Source: Akkermansia sp. (GTDB lineage: Bacteria > Verrucomicrobiota > Verrucomicrobiia > Verrucomicrobiales > Akkermansiaceae). From it: a stretch of DNA of 38,150 bases. The notes below the pieces were generated by a model that was given only the letters and a program-made list of their open reading frames with translations, was not told the DNA's origin and searched no databases. Position 1 is the first letter of the stretch. Each line of letters begins with the position of its first letter. The position numbers and the translations under genes are program-made. The DNA lies in contig JAFQEF010000043.1 of NCBI GenBank assembly GCA_017399165.1, positions 1 to 38,150 of the forward strand. Reading direction: 5' to 3'. Shown here piece by piece: positions 6,954-14,976 of the stretch.

Positions 6954-7499
6954 ATGAGTGTTTTGATGCAAGAGCTGTGCTACCACCACTTTGAGCAGAT
7001 GGCTCAATTGGAGGCACGCTATTACGGCGAGGAGTTCATTACCCCGCCGCAGGAGGCGTACAGGTGGTACCAACGCTATCCGTATACTGTGGTGGCAGCG
7101 GCAGATGAAAACAACCGCATTGTTGGGTTTGTGAACCTGTTTCCGGTAAAAGAACATATTTACGAGGCTTTGAGGGCAGGGTGTTTTAATGACCATTTTT
7201 TGACCTTGGAGGGCGTGGAAGATATTGTGGCGGATGCCAACACACCTTTACGTATGTTTTTGTGCTGCCTGGTGGTGGATGCCGCCTACCGCGCGCAGGG
7301 GCTGACACGGCGTATACTGCGAGCCGCTGTTGAGCAATACGTAGCCGTGGCGTACCGGTGTACCGAGGTGATAACGGATAACGTAACCGAGGCAGGGGAG
7401 GCTTTTTCTCGCAGGTACGGCTTCAGGGAGCTATTGCGCAGCGACCATGACTCTACGGTTTACACGCAGAGCTGGGCTGACTTTGTGAAGCGAATTTGA
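6954..7499 (+). CDS. GNAT-family acetyltransferase (copy 2, intact)
   Basis: The 181-residue protein looks like a GNAT N-acetyltransferase. The acetyl-CoA loop is around CCLVVDAAYRAQGLTRRIL, with Thr where the usual R/QxxGxG/A motif has Gly or Ala. The segment ENNRIVGFVNLFPV forms the preceding beta strands, and the C-terminal SRRYGFRELLRSDHDSTVYTQ is typical of the family. The acceptor substrate is unknown. ATG 6966 may be the true start because it aligns with the TTG of the broken copy at 4468. The last 47 nt overlap the end of the convergent acyltransferase gene. Confidence 0.8.
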   Translation: MSVLMQELCYHHFEQMAQLEARYYGEEFITPPQEAYRWYQRYPYTVVAAADENNRIVGFVNLFPVKEHIYEALRAGCFNDHFLTLEGVEDIVADANTPLRMFLCCLVVDAAYRAQGLTRRILRAAVEQYVAVAYRCTEVITDNVTEAGEAFSRRYGFRELLRSDHDSTVYTQSWADFVKRI

Positions 7500-7525
7500 A
7501 GCGCTTGAGCGCGGTGGTGCCGTGG
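7422..7525 (+). repeat. 104-nt near-identical tract (partner 4919-5022)
   Basis: It differs from 4919-5022 at one position. At this locus the tract spans the end of the intact GNAT gene and, on the other strand, the last codons of the acyltransferase gene. Confidence 0.9.
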
Positions 7526-8460
7526 TTGATGCACCAAGATACGGGAATGGTGCAAAGGTAAACGGCGATGGCTTGCCACCCCGTGGTGTCAAAACCGGTG
7601 CGCCCCAGATGTATCAACACCAGAATATGGAAGAAATAGATGTTGGCGGAGTGATATTGCCCAATCTCATTAAGCAGGGGAATGCGGGCATTTTTGTAAC
7701 GCAGGCAAAGCACCATGGTGAGCCCTATAAACAGATACATGGTGACAAAATGCAGCCAGCCATACGTGGTAAACGGTATCAGGCTGCTGCCGCAAAAGAG
7801 TAGCACCAAGCACAGCGCATAATAGAGCCACAAGTGTTTTCTTGTGGTAAGGTATGCTTGGTAGCGGGCTATCAGGTACCCGGTGCACAGATAAGGCAAG
7901 CCGGTGATGAGCCCGTTGCAACGCATTAAAAAGAGCTGGTAGTCTTCCGCTTGCGGAAATATGTCTGTCCCCCATTTGAAACATACATGCGCCCAACAAT
8001 ACAGGAGCGGTGCGGCAAAAATGAGTGCGGGCAGATACCGCCGCAGCAGGTAGAAGAGCAGTAGCCCCGTCCATAAGGCGCTCAGATACCATAAATGCGT
8101 GCTAAACGCTATACCTGTAAACAGGTTGAATACCAAGCCGTGTACCGTATAATCGGTAAGGGCGGCGCCATCCCACAGGTGTTGGCCCATGTGCAGCAGG
8201 TTCAGCACAATGCTCAGCCAAAGGGCTTTTTTTGCCCAGCGCAGGGCTTTGCCCAGCTCTTTTACTTTATCCGCAGAGTAAAGTAAATACCCCGTAATGC
8301 TCATGAAACACGGAGTAGCCATACCCAAGATGGGCCCCAAGGCATCCTTACACCACAGGTCGGCATGTATTACCACCACCAAAAAAGCGCAAACGGCCTT
8401 TAGCAGGTACAGCGAGCCGATACCCGTTTTCGCTTTGTTTTTTTGTATGCCGCTACTCAT
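7453..8460 (-). CDS. Acyltransferase-3 family membrane protein
   Basis: The 335-residue polytopic protein has about ten hydrophobic segments. Its N-terminus (LYLLKAVCAFLVVVIHADLW, with the conserved His near residue 36) and the following ITGYLLYS are typical of Acyl_transf_3 (OafB/WecH-like) enzymes. These O-acetylate or O-succinylate surface polysaccharides or other membrane-side substrates. It ends with a polar tail (KRFKFASQSQ) encoded antisense to the 3' end of the GNAT gene, so that tail may be an accident of the recombined tract. A strong promoter lies directly upstream. Confidence 0.8.
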   Translation of the reverse strand: MSSGIQKNKAKTGIGSLYLLKAVCAFLVVVIHADLWCKDALGPILGMATPCFMSITGYLLYSADKVKELGKALRWAKKALWLSIVLNLLHMGQHLWDGAALTDYTVHGLVFNLFTGIAFSTHLWYLSALWTGLLLFYLLRRYLPALIFAAPLLYCWAHVCFKWGTDIFPQAEDYQLFLMRCNGLITGLPYLCTGYLIARYQAYLTTRKHLWLYYALCLVLLFCGSSLIPFTTYGWLHFVTMYLFIGLTMVLCLRYKNARIPLLNEIGQYHSANIYFFHILVLIHLGRTGFDTTGWQAIAVYLCTIPVSWCINHGTTALKRFKFASQSQPSSACKP

Positions 8461-8471
8461 TGAACACAGGC

Positions 8472-8500
8472 AGTATAGTGTATTAGTAGTTTTAAGTCAA
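8472..8500 (-). promoter_or_regulatory. Promoter of the acyltransferase gene
   Basis: On the minus strand TTGACT (8500-8495), 17 nt and TATACT (8477-8472) lie 11 nt before ATG 8460. The expected transcript start leaves a leader of about 5 nt. Confidence 0.7.
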
Positions 8501-8511
8501 GTTAGACCATG

Positions 8512-8549
8512 AAAAATCCGCGCCTGCGGCGGAGTGCCGGGCGCGGATT
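8512..8549 (-). terminator. Terminator after rsfS
   Basis: AATCCGCGCC (8515-8524) pairs with GGCGCGGATT (8540-8549). Read on the minus strand the stem is followed by TTT, making a U-tract with the last stem bases. It ends the ftsH-rsfS unit. Confidence 0.65.
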
Positions 8550-8571
8550 GAAAATGACCGGGGCAGAGGGG

Positions 8572-8928
8572 TTACTCTGCGGTGGGTTGCCAGTTGATGC
8601 GGTTCTCTTCTTTCCAGAATTTCTCCAGACCATAGAAGTCTCGCACCTCTGCCGCCATGATGTGTACCATCACGTCAATATAGTCCAGTACGGACCACAG
8701 CGCGTTGGGGGTGCGCTCTGCGTATACGGGGCTAATCTCGTATTTCTCCCACACCTCTTTATCAATGCCGCCGAGCACGGCGCGCAGGTGAGGGGTGGAG
8801 GTGGCGGTACAGACAATGGCAAAGTCTGTGATGGAGGAGGTGCCGCGCAGGTCATACACGGCGATATCAGCGGCCTTAATCTCGTCCGCAGCGGCGGCGC
8901 AGGCAAATGCTAATTCCTTGCTGTTCAT
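8572..8928 (-). CDS. rsfS: Ribosomal silencing factor RsfS
   Basis: The 118-residue product matches the RsfS/Iojap family in length and pattern: IAVYDLRGTSSITDFAIVC near the start, then WSVLDYIDVMVHIMAAEVRDFYGLEKFW. RsfS binds ribosomal protein uL14 on the large subunit and blocks subunit joining when nutrients are scarce. It begins 24 nt after the ftsH stop on the same strand and is followed by a terminator, so it is probably expressed from the ftsH promoter. Confidence 0.93.
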   Translation of the reverse strand: MNSKELAFACAAAADEIKAADIAVYDLRGTSSITDFAIVCTATSTPHLRAVLGGIDKEVWEKYEISPVYAERTPNALWSVLDYIDVMVHIMAAEVRDFYGLEKFWKEENRINWQPTAE

Positions 8929-8952
8929 AAGTTGAGGTAATGTAAGGTGTAA

Positions 8953-11520
8953 TCAGAAACGGGGTTCGTCTTTGTCTTCTGCCTCTACCTCACCGGGAGC
9001 CGGCGGCTCATCATCCGGCGTTTGCAGGTCGGTAGGGGCATCGAGGTCCACCGGCATGGGCGGGGGGAGTTCTCTTGTGGGCGGGTTGAGCATGGTGCCG
9101 GTTTCAACGAGCTCTGCAATGTGCTCACCGCTGAGGGTTTCATACTCAATGAGTTTATCTGCCACCAGCAAGAGCTTATCCTTATGCTCGGTCAGAATAT
9201 CGAGGGCGCGTTGGTAGTTTTCCGTTACAATGCGCTGAATCTCCTCATCAATAATCTGAGCCGTGCGCTCGGAGTAATTGCGGGTGGTTTGCGAGATATC
9301 TCGTGCCAAGAACACCTCGCTGTGGTTGGAGCCGTACTCTATGGGGCCGAGCTTTTCGCTCATGCCGTATACGCACACCATCTTGCGGGCAATGGAGGTA
9401 GCTTGTTGAATATCCCCTCGTGCGCCGCCGGAGACATCGCCGAACACTACTTGCTCTGCACAGCGCCCGCCCATGGCCATTACAATGTAGTCAAGCAGCT
9501 CGCTCTTGTACTCGCTGTGCTTGTCTTCATCGGGCAGCATCATGGTGACACCCAATGCCGGGCCACGGGGAATGATGGTAACCTTGTGCAGGGGTAAGCT
9601 CTTGGCCAAGTCGGTCTTAAGAAGGCAGAGTGCATGGCCGGCCTCGTGCACGGCAGTGTTGTATTTCTCTTTATCAGTAATTTCAAGGGAACGGCGCTCT
9701 CTGCCCCAGCGAACCTTCTCGCGGGCTTCCTCAAGGTCTGCCTGCATGACGGTCTTTTGGTTTTTACGGGCAGCGATGAGGGCGGCCTCGTTCACGAGGT
9801 TGGCCAGTTCTGCACCGGAGAACCCGGTGGTGGCGCGAGCTATGGGGTTAAGGTTGACGGAGGGATCAAGCTTAATCTTGCGTACATGCACACGCAGAAT
9901 CTGCTCACGGCCGGCGGCATCCGGCAGGTGTACCATGACCTGGCGGTCAAAACGGCCGGGGCGCAGCAGGGCGGGGTCGAGCACATCCACACGGTTGGTA
10001 GCGGCTATGACAATGACGTTTTCATTAGGGGTGAAGCCGTCCATTTCCACCAGCATGGCGTTGAGCGTTTGCTCTCTTTCATCATGCCCGCCGCCTACAC
10101 CATGGCCACGGTGACGGCCCACGGCGTCAATCTCATCAATGAAGATGAGGCAGGGGGAGTTCTTCTTAGCCTCTGCAAACATGTCTCTCACGCGGCTGGC
10201 ACCCACACCCACAAACATCTCCACAAAGTCTGAGCCGGAGATGGTGTAGAACGGTACATCTGCCTCGCCGGCAATAGCCTTGGCCAGCAGGGTTTTACCC
10301 GTGCCGGGGGGGCCTACCATGAGCACACCCTTGGGTATGGTACCACCCAGGTTACGGAACTTCTTGGGGTTGCGCAAGAACTCCACAATTTCCCAGAGCT
10401 CTTCTTTAGCCTCAGAGATACCGGCAACATCCTTGAAGGTGATGTTGTTGCTGGCGGGGTCCAGCAGGCGGGCGCGGCTGCGGGCAAACTTCATGGCGCC
10501 ACCGGGGCCGCCACCCTGCGCACGGAAGAGGAAGATGAGGATGAAGATGATAATGACAACCGGCAGGCAGTTGATGAGGATGGCCTCCCACGTGTTGCTC
10601 TCAATTTTGTGGCTGAAGTTGTTGTCAAGCAGCTCGTTAATCTTTTTGCCCTGGAAAGCGGGGCTGAAGCTTACGGACACGGGCTCGGTATCTTTGGGGT
10701 CTACCTTAGCCAGAGGGGCACGCTTGATGTATTGCCCGAAGACATAGCGGTTGGCATCCAGCTGGGTGGTCAAAATCATCGGGTTGATGATTTGTACGGG
10801 CTTGCCGTTGTTATTGTATTTGTCGCTGTCGCTGGCAAAGAGAATGCGTCCCTCCCTGTAAAGGCGGGCAAACTCCTTCACGTTGAGCATATCAGGCTTG
10901 TTTTTGAGGGAGTAGCGGTGCTGAATAACCACGGGCATGCGGCGCTGACGCACCTCGGGGCTGTCTTCTGCCGCCTCGCCTGGCTGCTTATCTTCCGTGG
11001 CTTGCTCAGTGCCTTGGGGCTCATTACCTGCGGGGGTGGTGGGCTGGGGCTTAGCCTCCACATTGGCCACCACGGGTTTCATCGTTACCGCTTCCAGGGA
11101 GTCTTGCGTGCGGTGGAAATCGCTCAGAATCGCCGTGTTGGTAATGCCGGCCTCGTTGAGCAGGTTCTTCATCTCCTCACTGTCGGAGTAGGGTACGATA
11201 AAGGTGCCTAAATCTGTGGCGGGTTGTTGTTTGAGGCGGTAGGCAGAGATAACGGCTTTGGTGTTATTGCTGTTGCTGGTGATGACAACGGGGAAATCCT
11301 TTTGGTTATTGAGGATAACCTTGCCGTTTTTGCAGTCTGCTTCAAATTCTTCCAGTGTCAGCTTTTTAGTAGAGCCACCGAAGCCGTCATCAGACATAAA
11401 GGCGAGAGCAAGAATGCCTGTGATAACGGCAAGCAATATCCAGAGCCCCCAATTAGTTTTGCCGGGTGCAGGTGCCGGCATGGGCGGGCGTCCGTTCGGG
11501 TTTTGTTTCTGATCAGCCAT
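8953..11520 (-). CDS. ftsH: ATP-dependent zinc metalloprotease FtsH
   Basis: This 855-residue inner-membrane AAA+ protease degrades misfolded or regulatory membrane and cytosolic proteins. Visible in order: a Pro-rich N-terminus, TM1 ([19 protein letters not shown], about 24-42), a long periplasmic region (about 45-320), TM2 ([15 protein letters not shown]), Walker A GPPGTGKT, Walker B IFIDEID, the second region of homology ending RPGRFDR, the zinc site HEAGH and an acidic Pro-rich C-terminus. E. coli FtsH has 644 residues; most of the excess is periplasmic, where two stretches look alike (TLEEF...NGKVI and NVKEF...EGRIL). I use the start MADQKQ at 11520 because the promoter -10 overlaps the alternative ATG at 11553. 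Confidence 0.95.
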   Translation of the reverse strand: MADQKQNPNGRPPMPAPAPGKTNWGLWILLAVITGILALAFMSDDGFGGSTKKLTLEEFEADCKNGKVILNNQKDFPVVITSNSNNTKAVISAYRLKQQPATDLGTFIVPYSDSEEMKNLLNEAGITNTAILSDFHRTQDSLEAVTMKPVVANVEAKPQPTTPAGNEPQGTEQATEDKQPGEAAEDSPEVRQRRMPVVIQHRYSLKNKPDMLNVKEFARLYREGRILFASDSDKYNNNGKPVQIINPMILTTQLDANRYVFGQYIKRAPLAKVDPKDTEPVSVSFSPAFQGKKINELLDNNFSHKIESNTWEAILINCLPVVIIIFILIFLFRAQGGGPGGAMKFARSRARLLDPASNNITFKDVAGISEAKEELWEIVEFLRNPKKFRNLGGTIPKGVLMVGPPGTGKTLLAKAIAGEADVPFYTISGSDFVEMFVGVGASRVRDMFAEAKKNSPCLIFIDEIDAVGRHRGHGVGGGHDEREQTLNAMLVEMDGFTPNENVIVIAATNRVDVLDPALLRPGRFDRQVMVHLPDAAGREQILRVHVRKIKLDPSVNLNPIARATTGFSGAELANLVNEAALIAARKNQKTVMQADLEEAREKVRWGRERRSLEITDKEKYNTAVHEAGHALCLLKTDLAKSLPLHKVTIIPRGPALGVTMMLPDEDKHSEYKSELLDYIVMAMGGRCAEQVVFGDVSGGARGDIQQATSIARKMVCVYGMSEKLGPIEYGSNHSEVFLARDISQTTRNYSERTAQIIDEEIQRIVTENYQRALDILTEHKDKLLLVADKLIEYETLSGEHIAELVETGTMLNPPTRELPPPMPVDLDAPTDLQTPDDEPPAPGEVEAEDKDEPRF

Positions 11521-11551
11521 TGCTTTTGAATCGTGATTTGGTGTTTTGTTC

Positions 11552-11580
11552 ATTATACAGGAAAAAAGCGAAACTGTGAA
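11552..11580 (-). promoter_or_regulatory. ftsH promoter
   Basis: Minus-strand TTCACA (11580-11575), 17 nt, TATAAT (11557-11552). The perfect -10 overlaps a candidate ATG at 11553, which rules that codon out and favours ATG 11520 with a leader of about 25 nt. Confidence 0.75.
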
Positions 11581-11642
11581 CGCCATTTCATGCCATAACG
11601 CGTGAAAAGCTTGTCATGACGCGCTATATACTGCCTCTGTTC

Positions 11643-11671
11643 TGGTCAAAGTGCGCTTTTTGTGTTAGTAT
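11643..11671 (+). promoter_or_regulatory. Candidate rnc promoter, leaderless geometry
   Basis: TGGTCA (11643-11648, weak), 17 nt, TAGTAT (11666-11671), then 6 nt and ATG 11678. The spacing is the same as at 12911 and 17046. Confidence 0.45.
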
Positions 11672-11677
11672 AGCGGC

Positions 11678-12370
11678 ATGCAGTACGATGCAGTAGAGGA
11701 GAGTCTTGGTTATAAGTTTACGGATATTACCTGGCTTAAGCAGGCGTTAACCCACCCCAGTGCAGACCAAAAGAAGAGCACTAACCTTAATTATGAGCGG
11801 TTGGAATATTTGGGTGATGCCGTGTTGGAACTGGTGGTGAGCCGTGAGCTCTTTTCCCTCTTTCCCAAGGTGGATGAAGGGGAGCTTACTAAGTTGCGCT
11901 CGGGCATTGTCAGCCGCAAACACTTGTCTGAGCTGTGCAAGCAATTAGGCTGGTGTGATTATTTGGAGATGAGCCCTCAGTTGGTTAAGATGGGGGGTAA
12001 GGAATCCGTTTCTACCCTTGCCAATACGTTTGAAACCGTTATCGGCGCAGTGATGATGGACTCTAACTACAACGCTGCCCGTAAGGTTTCTTTACACTTG
12101 CTGCAAAATAGTTTGGAAAACGCACAATCTCTTAAGGATGTTAATTACAAGGGGACCTTGTTAGAGGCTTTGCAGGCAGTGGACGGCACCGGCCCCGAGT
12201 ACGATGTTAAGCCTGTGTCTGAGGATAAACCCGCCGGCCCGTTCTTTGCCCGTGTGTTGTGGCATGGCCGTGAGATTGGCTGTGCAGAGGGCCACAGCAA
12301 GCACCGCGCCCAAGTTGCCTCCGCCAAAGATGCCTTGCAGAAACGCCTTTGGGAAAAAGAGCAGGGGTAA
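11678..12370 (+). CDS. rnc: Ribonuclease III
   Basis: The 230-residue double-strand-specific RNase processes rRNA precursors and structured mRNAs. The signature NYERLEYLGDAVLELVVS is at about residues 39-56, the second catalytic acidic segment is around ETVIGAVMMDSN, and a C-terminal double-stranded RNA-binding domain begins near YKGTLLEALQA and ends with HRAQVASAKDALQK. Length is normal for bacterial RNase III. The ATG may lie at the transcript 5' end. A strong bidirectional terminator follows. Confidence 0.95.
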   Translation: MQYDAVEESLGYKFTDITWLKQALTHPSADQKKSTNLNYERLEYLGDAVLELVVSRELFSLFPKVDEGELTKLRSGIVSRKHLSELCKQLGWCDYLEMSPQLVKMGGKESVSTLANTFETVIGAVMMDSNYNAARKVSLHLLQNSLENAQSLKDVNYKGTLLEALQAVDGTGPEYDVKPVSEDKPAGPFFARVLWHGREIGCAEGHSKHRAQVASAKDALQKRLWEKEQG

Positions 12371-12393
12371 AGGCTGTTACTTTTCAGCAATAA

Positions 12394-12425
12394 AACAGCC
12401 GTTGCTTTGTGGAGCAACGGCTGTT
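12394..12425. terminator. Bidirectional terminator
   Basis: A perfect 13-bp stem AACAGCCGTTGCT / AGCAACGGCTGTT with a 6-nt loop sits between the convergent rnc and the 12450-12911 gene. A-rich and T-containing flanks serve both strands. Confidence 0.75.
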
Positions 12426-12449
12426 TCCGTTAAGAGGTAAAAGCGGGTA

Positions 12450-12911
12450 TTACTCAGCGCCACCCAGCACGCCGCCAACCATTACGATGGCTGCAACCAG
12501 CGTTTGAGAGCCGAAGAAGGCGGGGTCCGCATCTTTAAGGCGATCCACCTGCTGCACCATGGTCTCCATAATATGTTCTCTTTCGGCAAACCAGGCATCC
12601 AGCTCAGCCTGTACCTCCGGGGTGGGGGCGGGTAATTGGCTGAATGTTTCTGCTTGGGTATTGAGGGGGCGCAGCAGCTCTTGTATGGCGGCACCTGCCA
12701 GCTCTGCCGTTTCTTCATCTGTAACAGAGGTCAGGTGTGCATTAATCTTCTCCACAATGCCGAACATGACCTCCAGCGGGGCGGTGTAGGTATCCAGCGT
12801 GGTTGTTGCCTTTGCCGGAGCCGGTGCTGCGATGGATAACGTCTCTTCTGCAGCACAAAGCGGTGCTACAGCTGCCAAAAGCATAGAGGTGAGGGTAATA
12901 CGTGTGGTCAT
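12450..12911 (-). CDS. Secreted protein, function unknown
   Basis: The 153-residue product has a signal peptide (MTTRITLTSMLLAAVAPLCAAE). A mostly helical region follows (TYTAPLEVMFGIVEKINAHL, ELLRPLNTQAETF, ELDAWFAEREHIMETMVQQVDRLKD), and the protein ends with a short hydrophobic stretch (TLVAAIVMVGGVLGGAE). No known domain was recognised. The hydrophobic end could be a membrane anchor. It has its own promoter, with the start codon exactly where transcription should begin. Confidence 0.7.
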   Translation of the reverse strand: MTTRITLTSMLLAAVAPLCAAEETLSIAAPAPAKATTTLDTYTAPLEVMFGIVEKINAHLTSVTDEETAELAGAAIQELLRPLNTQAETFSQLPAPTPEVQAELDAWFAEREHIMETMVQQVDRLKDADPAFFGSQTLVAAIVMVGGVLGGAE

Positions 12912-12917
12912 GCGCGC

Positions 12918-12946
12918 ATCCTAGCATGTAAAAAGAAGCCTTGCAA
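12918..12946 (-). promoter_or_regulatory. Promoter of the 12911 gene, leaderless geometry
   Basis: Minus-strand TTGCAA (12946-12941), 17 nt, TAGGAT (12923-12918), 6 nt, ATG 12911. The expected transcription start coincides with the A of the start codon. Confidence 0.6.
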
Positions 12947-12999
12947 GTGCTTTGTATGTCAGAAAAGTGCAAAATATGACACCGCCGCGTTTTTTCTGC

Positions 13000-13027
13000 T
13001 TCACTTAGCAAAAAATGAGGTTATAAT
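13000..13027 (+). promoter_or_regulatory. ilvE promoter
   Basis: TTCACT (13000-13005), 16 nt and a perfect TATAAT (13022-13027) lie 30 nt before ATG 13058. The -35 resembles the TTCACA of the ftsH promoter. Confidence 0.6.
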
Positions 13028-13057
13028 ACGTGCGTTCAAGTTTTACTTTTATTTACC

Positions 13058-13909
13058 ATGAAAATCTGGTTTGATGGCAAGTTGGTTGATCCGGAGGAAG
13101 CTAAGGTTTCCGTCTTCGATCATGGTTGTTTGTATGGAGATGGCGTGTTTGAGGGCATCCGCTTTTACTCCGGCAAGGTGTTCCGCCTGCAAGAGCACAT
13201 TGTGCGCTTGTTTGACTCCATGCGCTATTTGATGATTGACTGCCCCTGGAGCTTTGATGAGGTGTGCGCCGCAACGGAGGAGACCGTGGCAGCCAACGGC
13301 ATGGCGGACGGCTACATTCGCTTGGTGGTAACCCGCGGTAAGGGCGATTTGGGGTTGAACCCGCGTAATTGCCCCAAGGCAAGCATGTTCATTATTGTGC
13401 AGAACATTGCCCTGTACCCCGCAGAGATGTATGAGAAGGGCCTGAGCATGATTACCTCCTCCTTCCGCCGTCCTAATACGGATATTCTTTGCCCGCAGGT
13501 AAAGAGCCTGAACTATCTCAACGGTATTTCCGCCAAGATTGAGGCCGTGCAGCAGGGTGCCGGCGAGGCGCTGATGCTCAACCAGCACGGTAATGTAGCA
13601 GAGTGCACGGGTGACAATATCTTTATTGTGCGCAACGGTGTTGTGATGACTCCTCCGCTTACGGAGGGTGCCTTGGGCGGTATCACCCGCCATGCTGTGT
13701 TTGATATATGCACAGAGCTGGGCATACCCTGTATTGAGAAGGTGATGAACCGCTTTGATGTGCTGAGTGCAGACGAGTGTTTCCTGACCGGTACGGCGGC
13801 AGAGGTTATTGCTGCCACCTCTTTGGATGGTCGCACCATTGGCACCGGGCAGGCCGGCCCCATCACAGGGCGTATCTTGGCTCGATTCCGCACACTTGTA
13901 CGCGAGTAA
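13058..13909 (+). CDS. ilvE: Branched-chain amino acid aminotransferase
   Basis: This 283-residue class IV PLP-dependent aminotransferase makes leucine, isoleucine and valine from their 2-oxo acids with glutamate as donor. The N-terminal VFDHGCLYGDGVFEGIR, the PLP lysine in QVKSLNYLN, the AxEALMLN-like GEALMLNQHGNVAE and the TGTAAEV phosphate-binding loop are all present. D-amino acid aminotransferase and aminodeoxychorismate lyase share this fold, but the FEGIR and KSLNYLN pattern favours IlvE. A terminator-like hairpin follows directly. Confidence 0.88.
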   Translation: MKIWFDGKLVDPEEAKVSVFDHGCLYGDGVFEGIRFYSGKVFRLQEHIVRLFDSMRYLMIDCPWSFDEVCAATEETVAANGMADGYIRLVVTRGKGDLGLNPRNCPKASMFIIVQNIALYPAEMYEKGLSMITSSFRRPNTDILCPQVKSLNYLNGISAKIEAVQQGAGEALMLNQHGNVAECTGDNIFIVRNGVVMTPPLTEGALGGITRHAVFDICTELGIPCIEKVMNRFDVLSADECFLTGTAAEVIAATSLDGRTIGTGQAGPITGRILARFRTLVRE

Positions 13910-13927
13910 TTGACTGCTTTATTCATT

Positions 13928-13973
13928 GGCGGCAGTGTGCGTCTCAGCTCTCACACTGCCGCCGTTTTGTTTT
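13928..13973 (+). terminator. Terminator between ilvE and the Nudix gene
   Basis: GGCGGCAGTGTG pairs with CACACTGCCGCC over a 12-nt loop, followed by GTTTTGTTTT. It ends only 7 nt before the Nudix ATG. Confidence 0.8.
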
Positions 13974-13980
13974 GAGTGAT

Positions 13981-14490
13981 ATGGAAACGCTTTATCAGGG
14001 CAAGTTCCTTAACATGGTGCGCGAGGGGCGCTGGGAGTATTGCGAGCGCGTGAATCAAACCTCTGCCGTAATGGTTTTTGCCTGCACCCCGGGGGGTAAG
14101 GTGCTGTTGGTGGAGGAGTTTCGCCCGCCCATCGGCAAGCAAAGCCTGTGTTTCCCCGCCGGGCTGAGCGGTGATGAGGGGCCGGAGTCCGATGCCGTGG
14201 CGGCCCGCCGCGAGCTGTTGGAAGAAACCGGCTATGAGGCTGCCGGCATGCGTTACCTTTTTACCGGGCCGTCCTCCCCCGGGCTTACATCCGAGACCCT
14301 GTCTTTTTACTTGGCAACCGACCTTAAAAAAGTGGCTGCGGGTGGTGGGGTGGATAATGAAAATATCATTGTTCACGAAGCACCGTTGGATACTATAGAT
14401 GCCTGGTTAGCAGAGCAAACGGCTGCCGGTAAATCTATAGACCCCCGAATTTATACAGGCCTGTATTTTCTTAAAAATCAACCGAGTTAA
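13981..14490 (+). CDS. Nudix hydrolase, ADP-ribose pyrophosphatase-like
   Basis: The 169-residue protein has a Nudix box centred on AARRELLEETGYEA (about residues 76-90), preceded by FPAGLSGDEG. The glycine spacing ahead of the box is one residue shorter than the strict consensus. FRPPIGKQSLCFPAG is typical of the NudF/ADP-ribose pyrophosphatase group, which hydrolyses ADP-ribose or related nucleotide sugars. It starts just after the ilvE terminator and no promoter is visible in the short gap. It is either read through or has a promoter inside the end of ilvE. Confidence 0.85.
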   Translation: METLYQGKFLNMVREGRWEYCERVNQTSAVMVFACTPGGKVLLVEEFRPPIGKQSLCFPAGLSGDEGPESDAVAARRELLEETGYEAAGMRYLFTGPSSPGLTSETLSFYLATDLKKVAAGGGVDNENIIVHEAPLDTIDAWLAEQTAAGKSIDPRIYTGLYFLKNQPS

Positions 14491-14517
14491 TACACTCATA
14501 ACCTTATTTTTGCCGGC

Positions 14518-14940
14518 ATGGAAACTACCAATCAATACTACTTGGCAAAACCAGGGCAAAGTGAGCCGATGGGGCCGTTTTGCTTTGCTGCGTTGCAATC
14601 CATGGCCAAAGCCGGGGTGCTCAGTGCCGACTATTTGTATGCGGTGGACGGCATGAGTGCTTGGAAACCGCTTGCAGAATTAAAAGGCATAGGCAGTTTG
14701 AAACCCGTTTACAAAGGTGCGCGCCCTGCGTCTCACTTGGTGTTGTCTTTGCTGCTGACCTTCTGCTGCTGCCCGGTTACTGCATTGGTAGCCGTTGTTT
14801 ATGCCTTGCAGGTGGATAAAAAATATGATGCCGGGGACATTGTAGGGGCTCGCCGCGCTGCGGATTGCGCGGCCACATGGTGCATCGTCACACTCATTGT
14901 CGGCATTGTCTTTTGGCTGTGCTCATTCAGCTTAGGTTGA
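14518..14940 (+). CDS. GYF_2 domain fused to dispanin/CD225-like membrane domain
   Basis: The 140-residue product starts with a GYF_2-type module (YYLAKPGQSEPMGPFCFAALQSMAKAGVL... DGMSAWKPLAEL, about 7-58). This module binds proline-rich peptides in related proteins. A two-helix membrane region follows (LVLSLLLTFCCCPVTALVAVVYALQVDKKYDAGD then a second helix to the C-terminus), matching the CD225/dispanin pattern with a cytosolic loop between the helices. Such fusions occur in bacteria, with unknown roles. FtsH in this window ends in Pro-rich sequence, so it is one conceivable partner; that is speculation. Confidence 0.8.
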   Translation: METTNQYYLAKPGQSEPMGPFCFAALQSMAKAGVLSADYLYAVDGMSAWKPLAELKGIGSLKPVYKGARPASHLVLSLLLTFCCCPVTALVAVVYALQVDKKYDAGDIVGARRAADCAATWCIVTLIVGIVFWLCSFSLG

Positions 14941-14976
14941 TAGCCCGGGCTGAGCACGGGGAGATCTGCAATGGCT

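Noticed and set aside
11520..11586. Longer FtsH start at 11586 or 11553
   Set aside because: The promoter -10 (11557-11552) overlaps the ATG at 11553, and 11586 lies upstream of the promoter.
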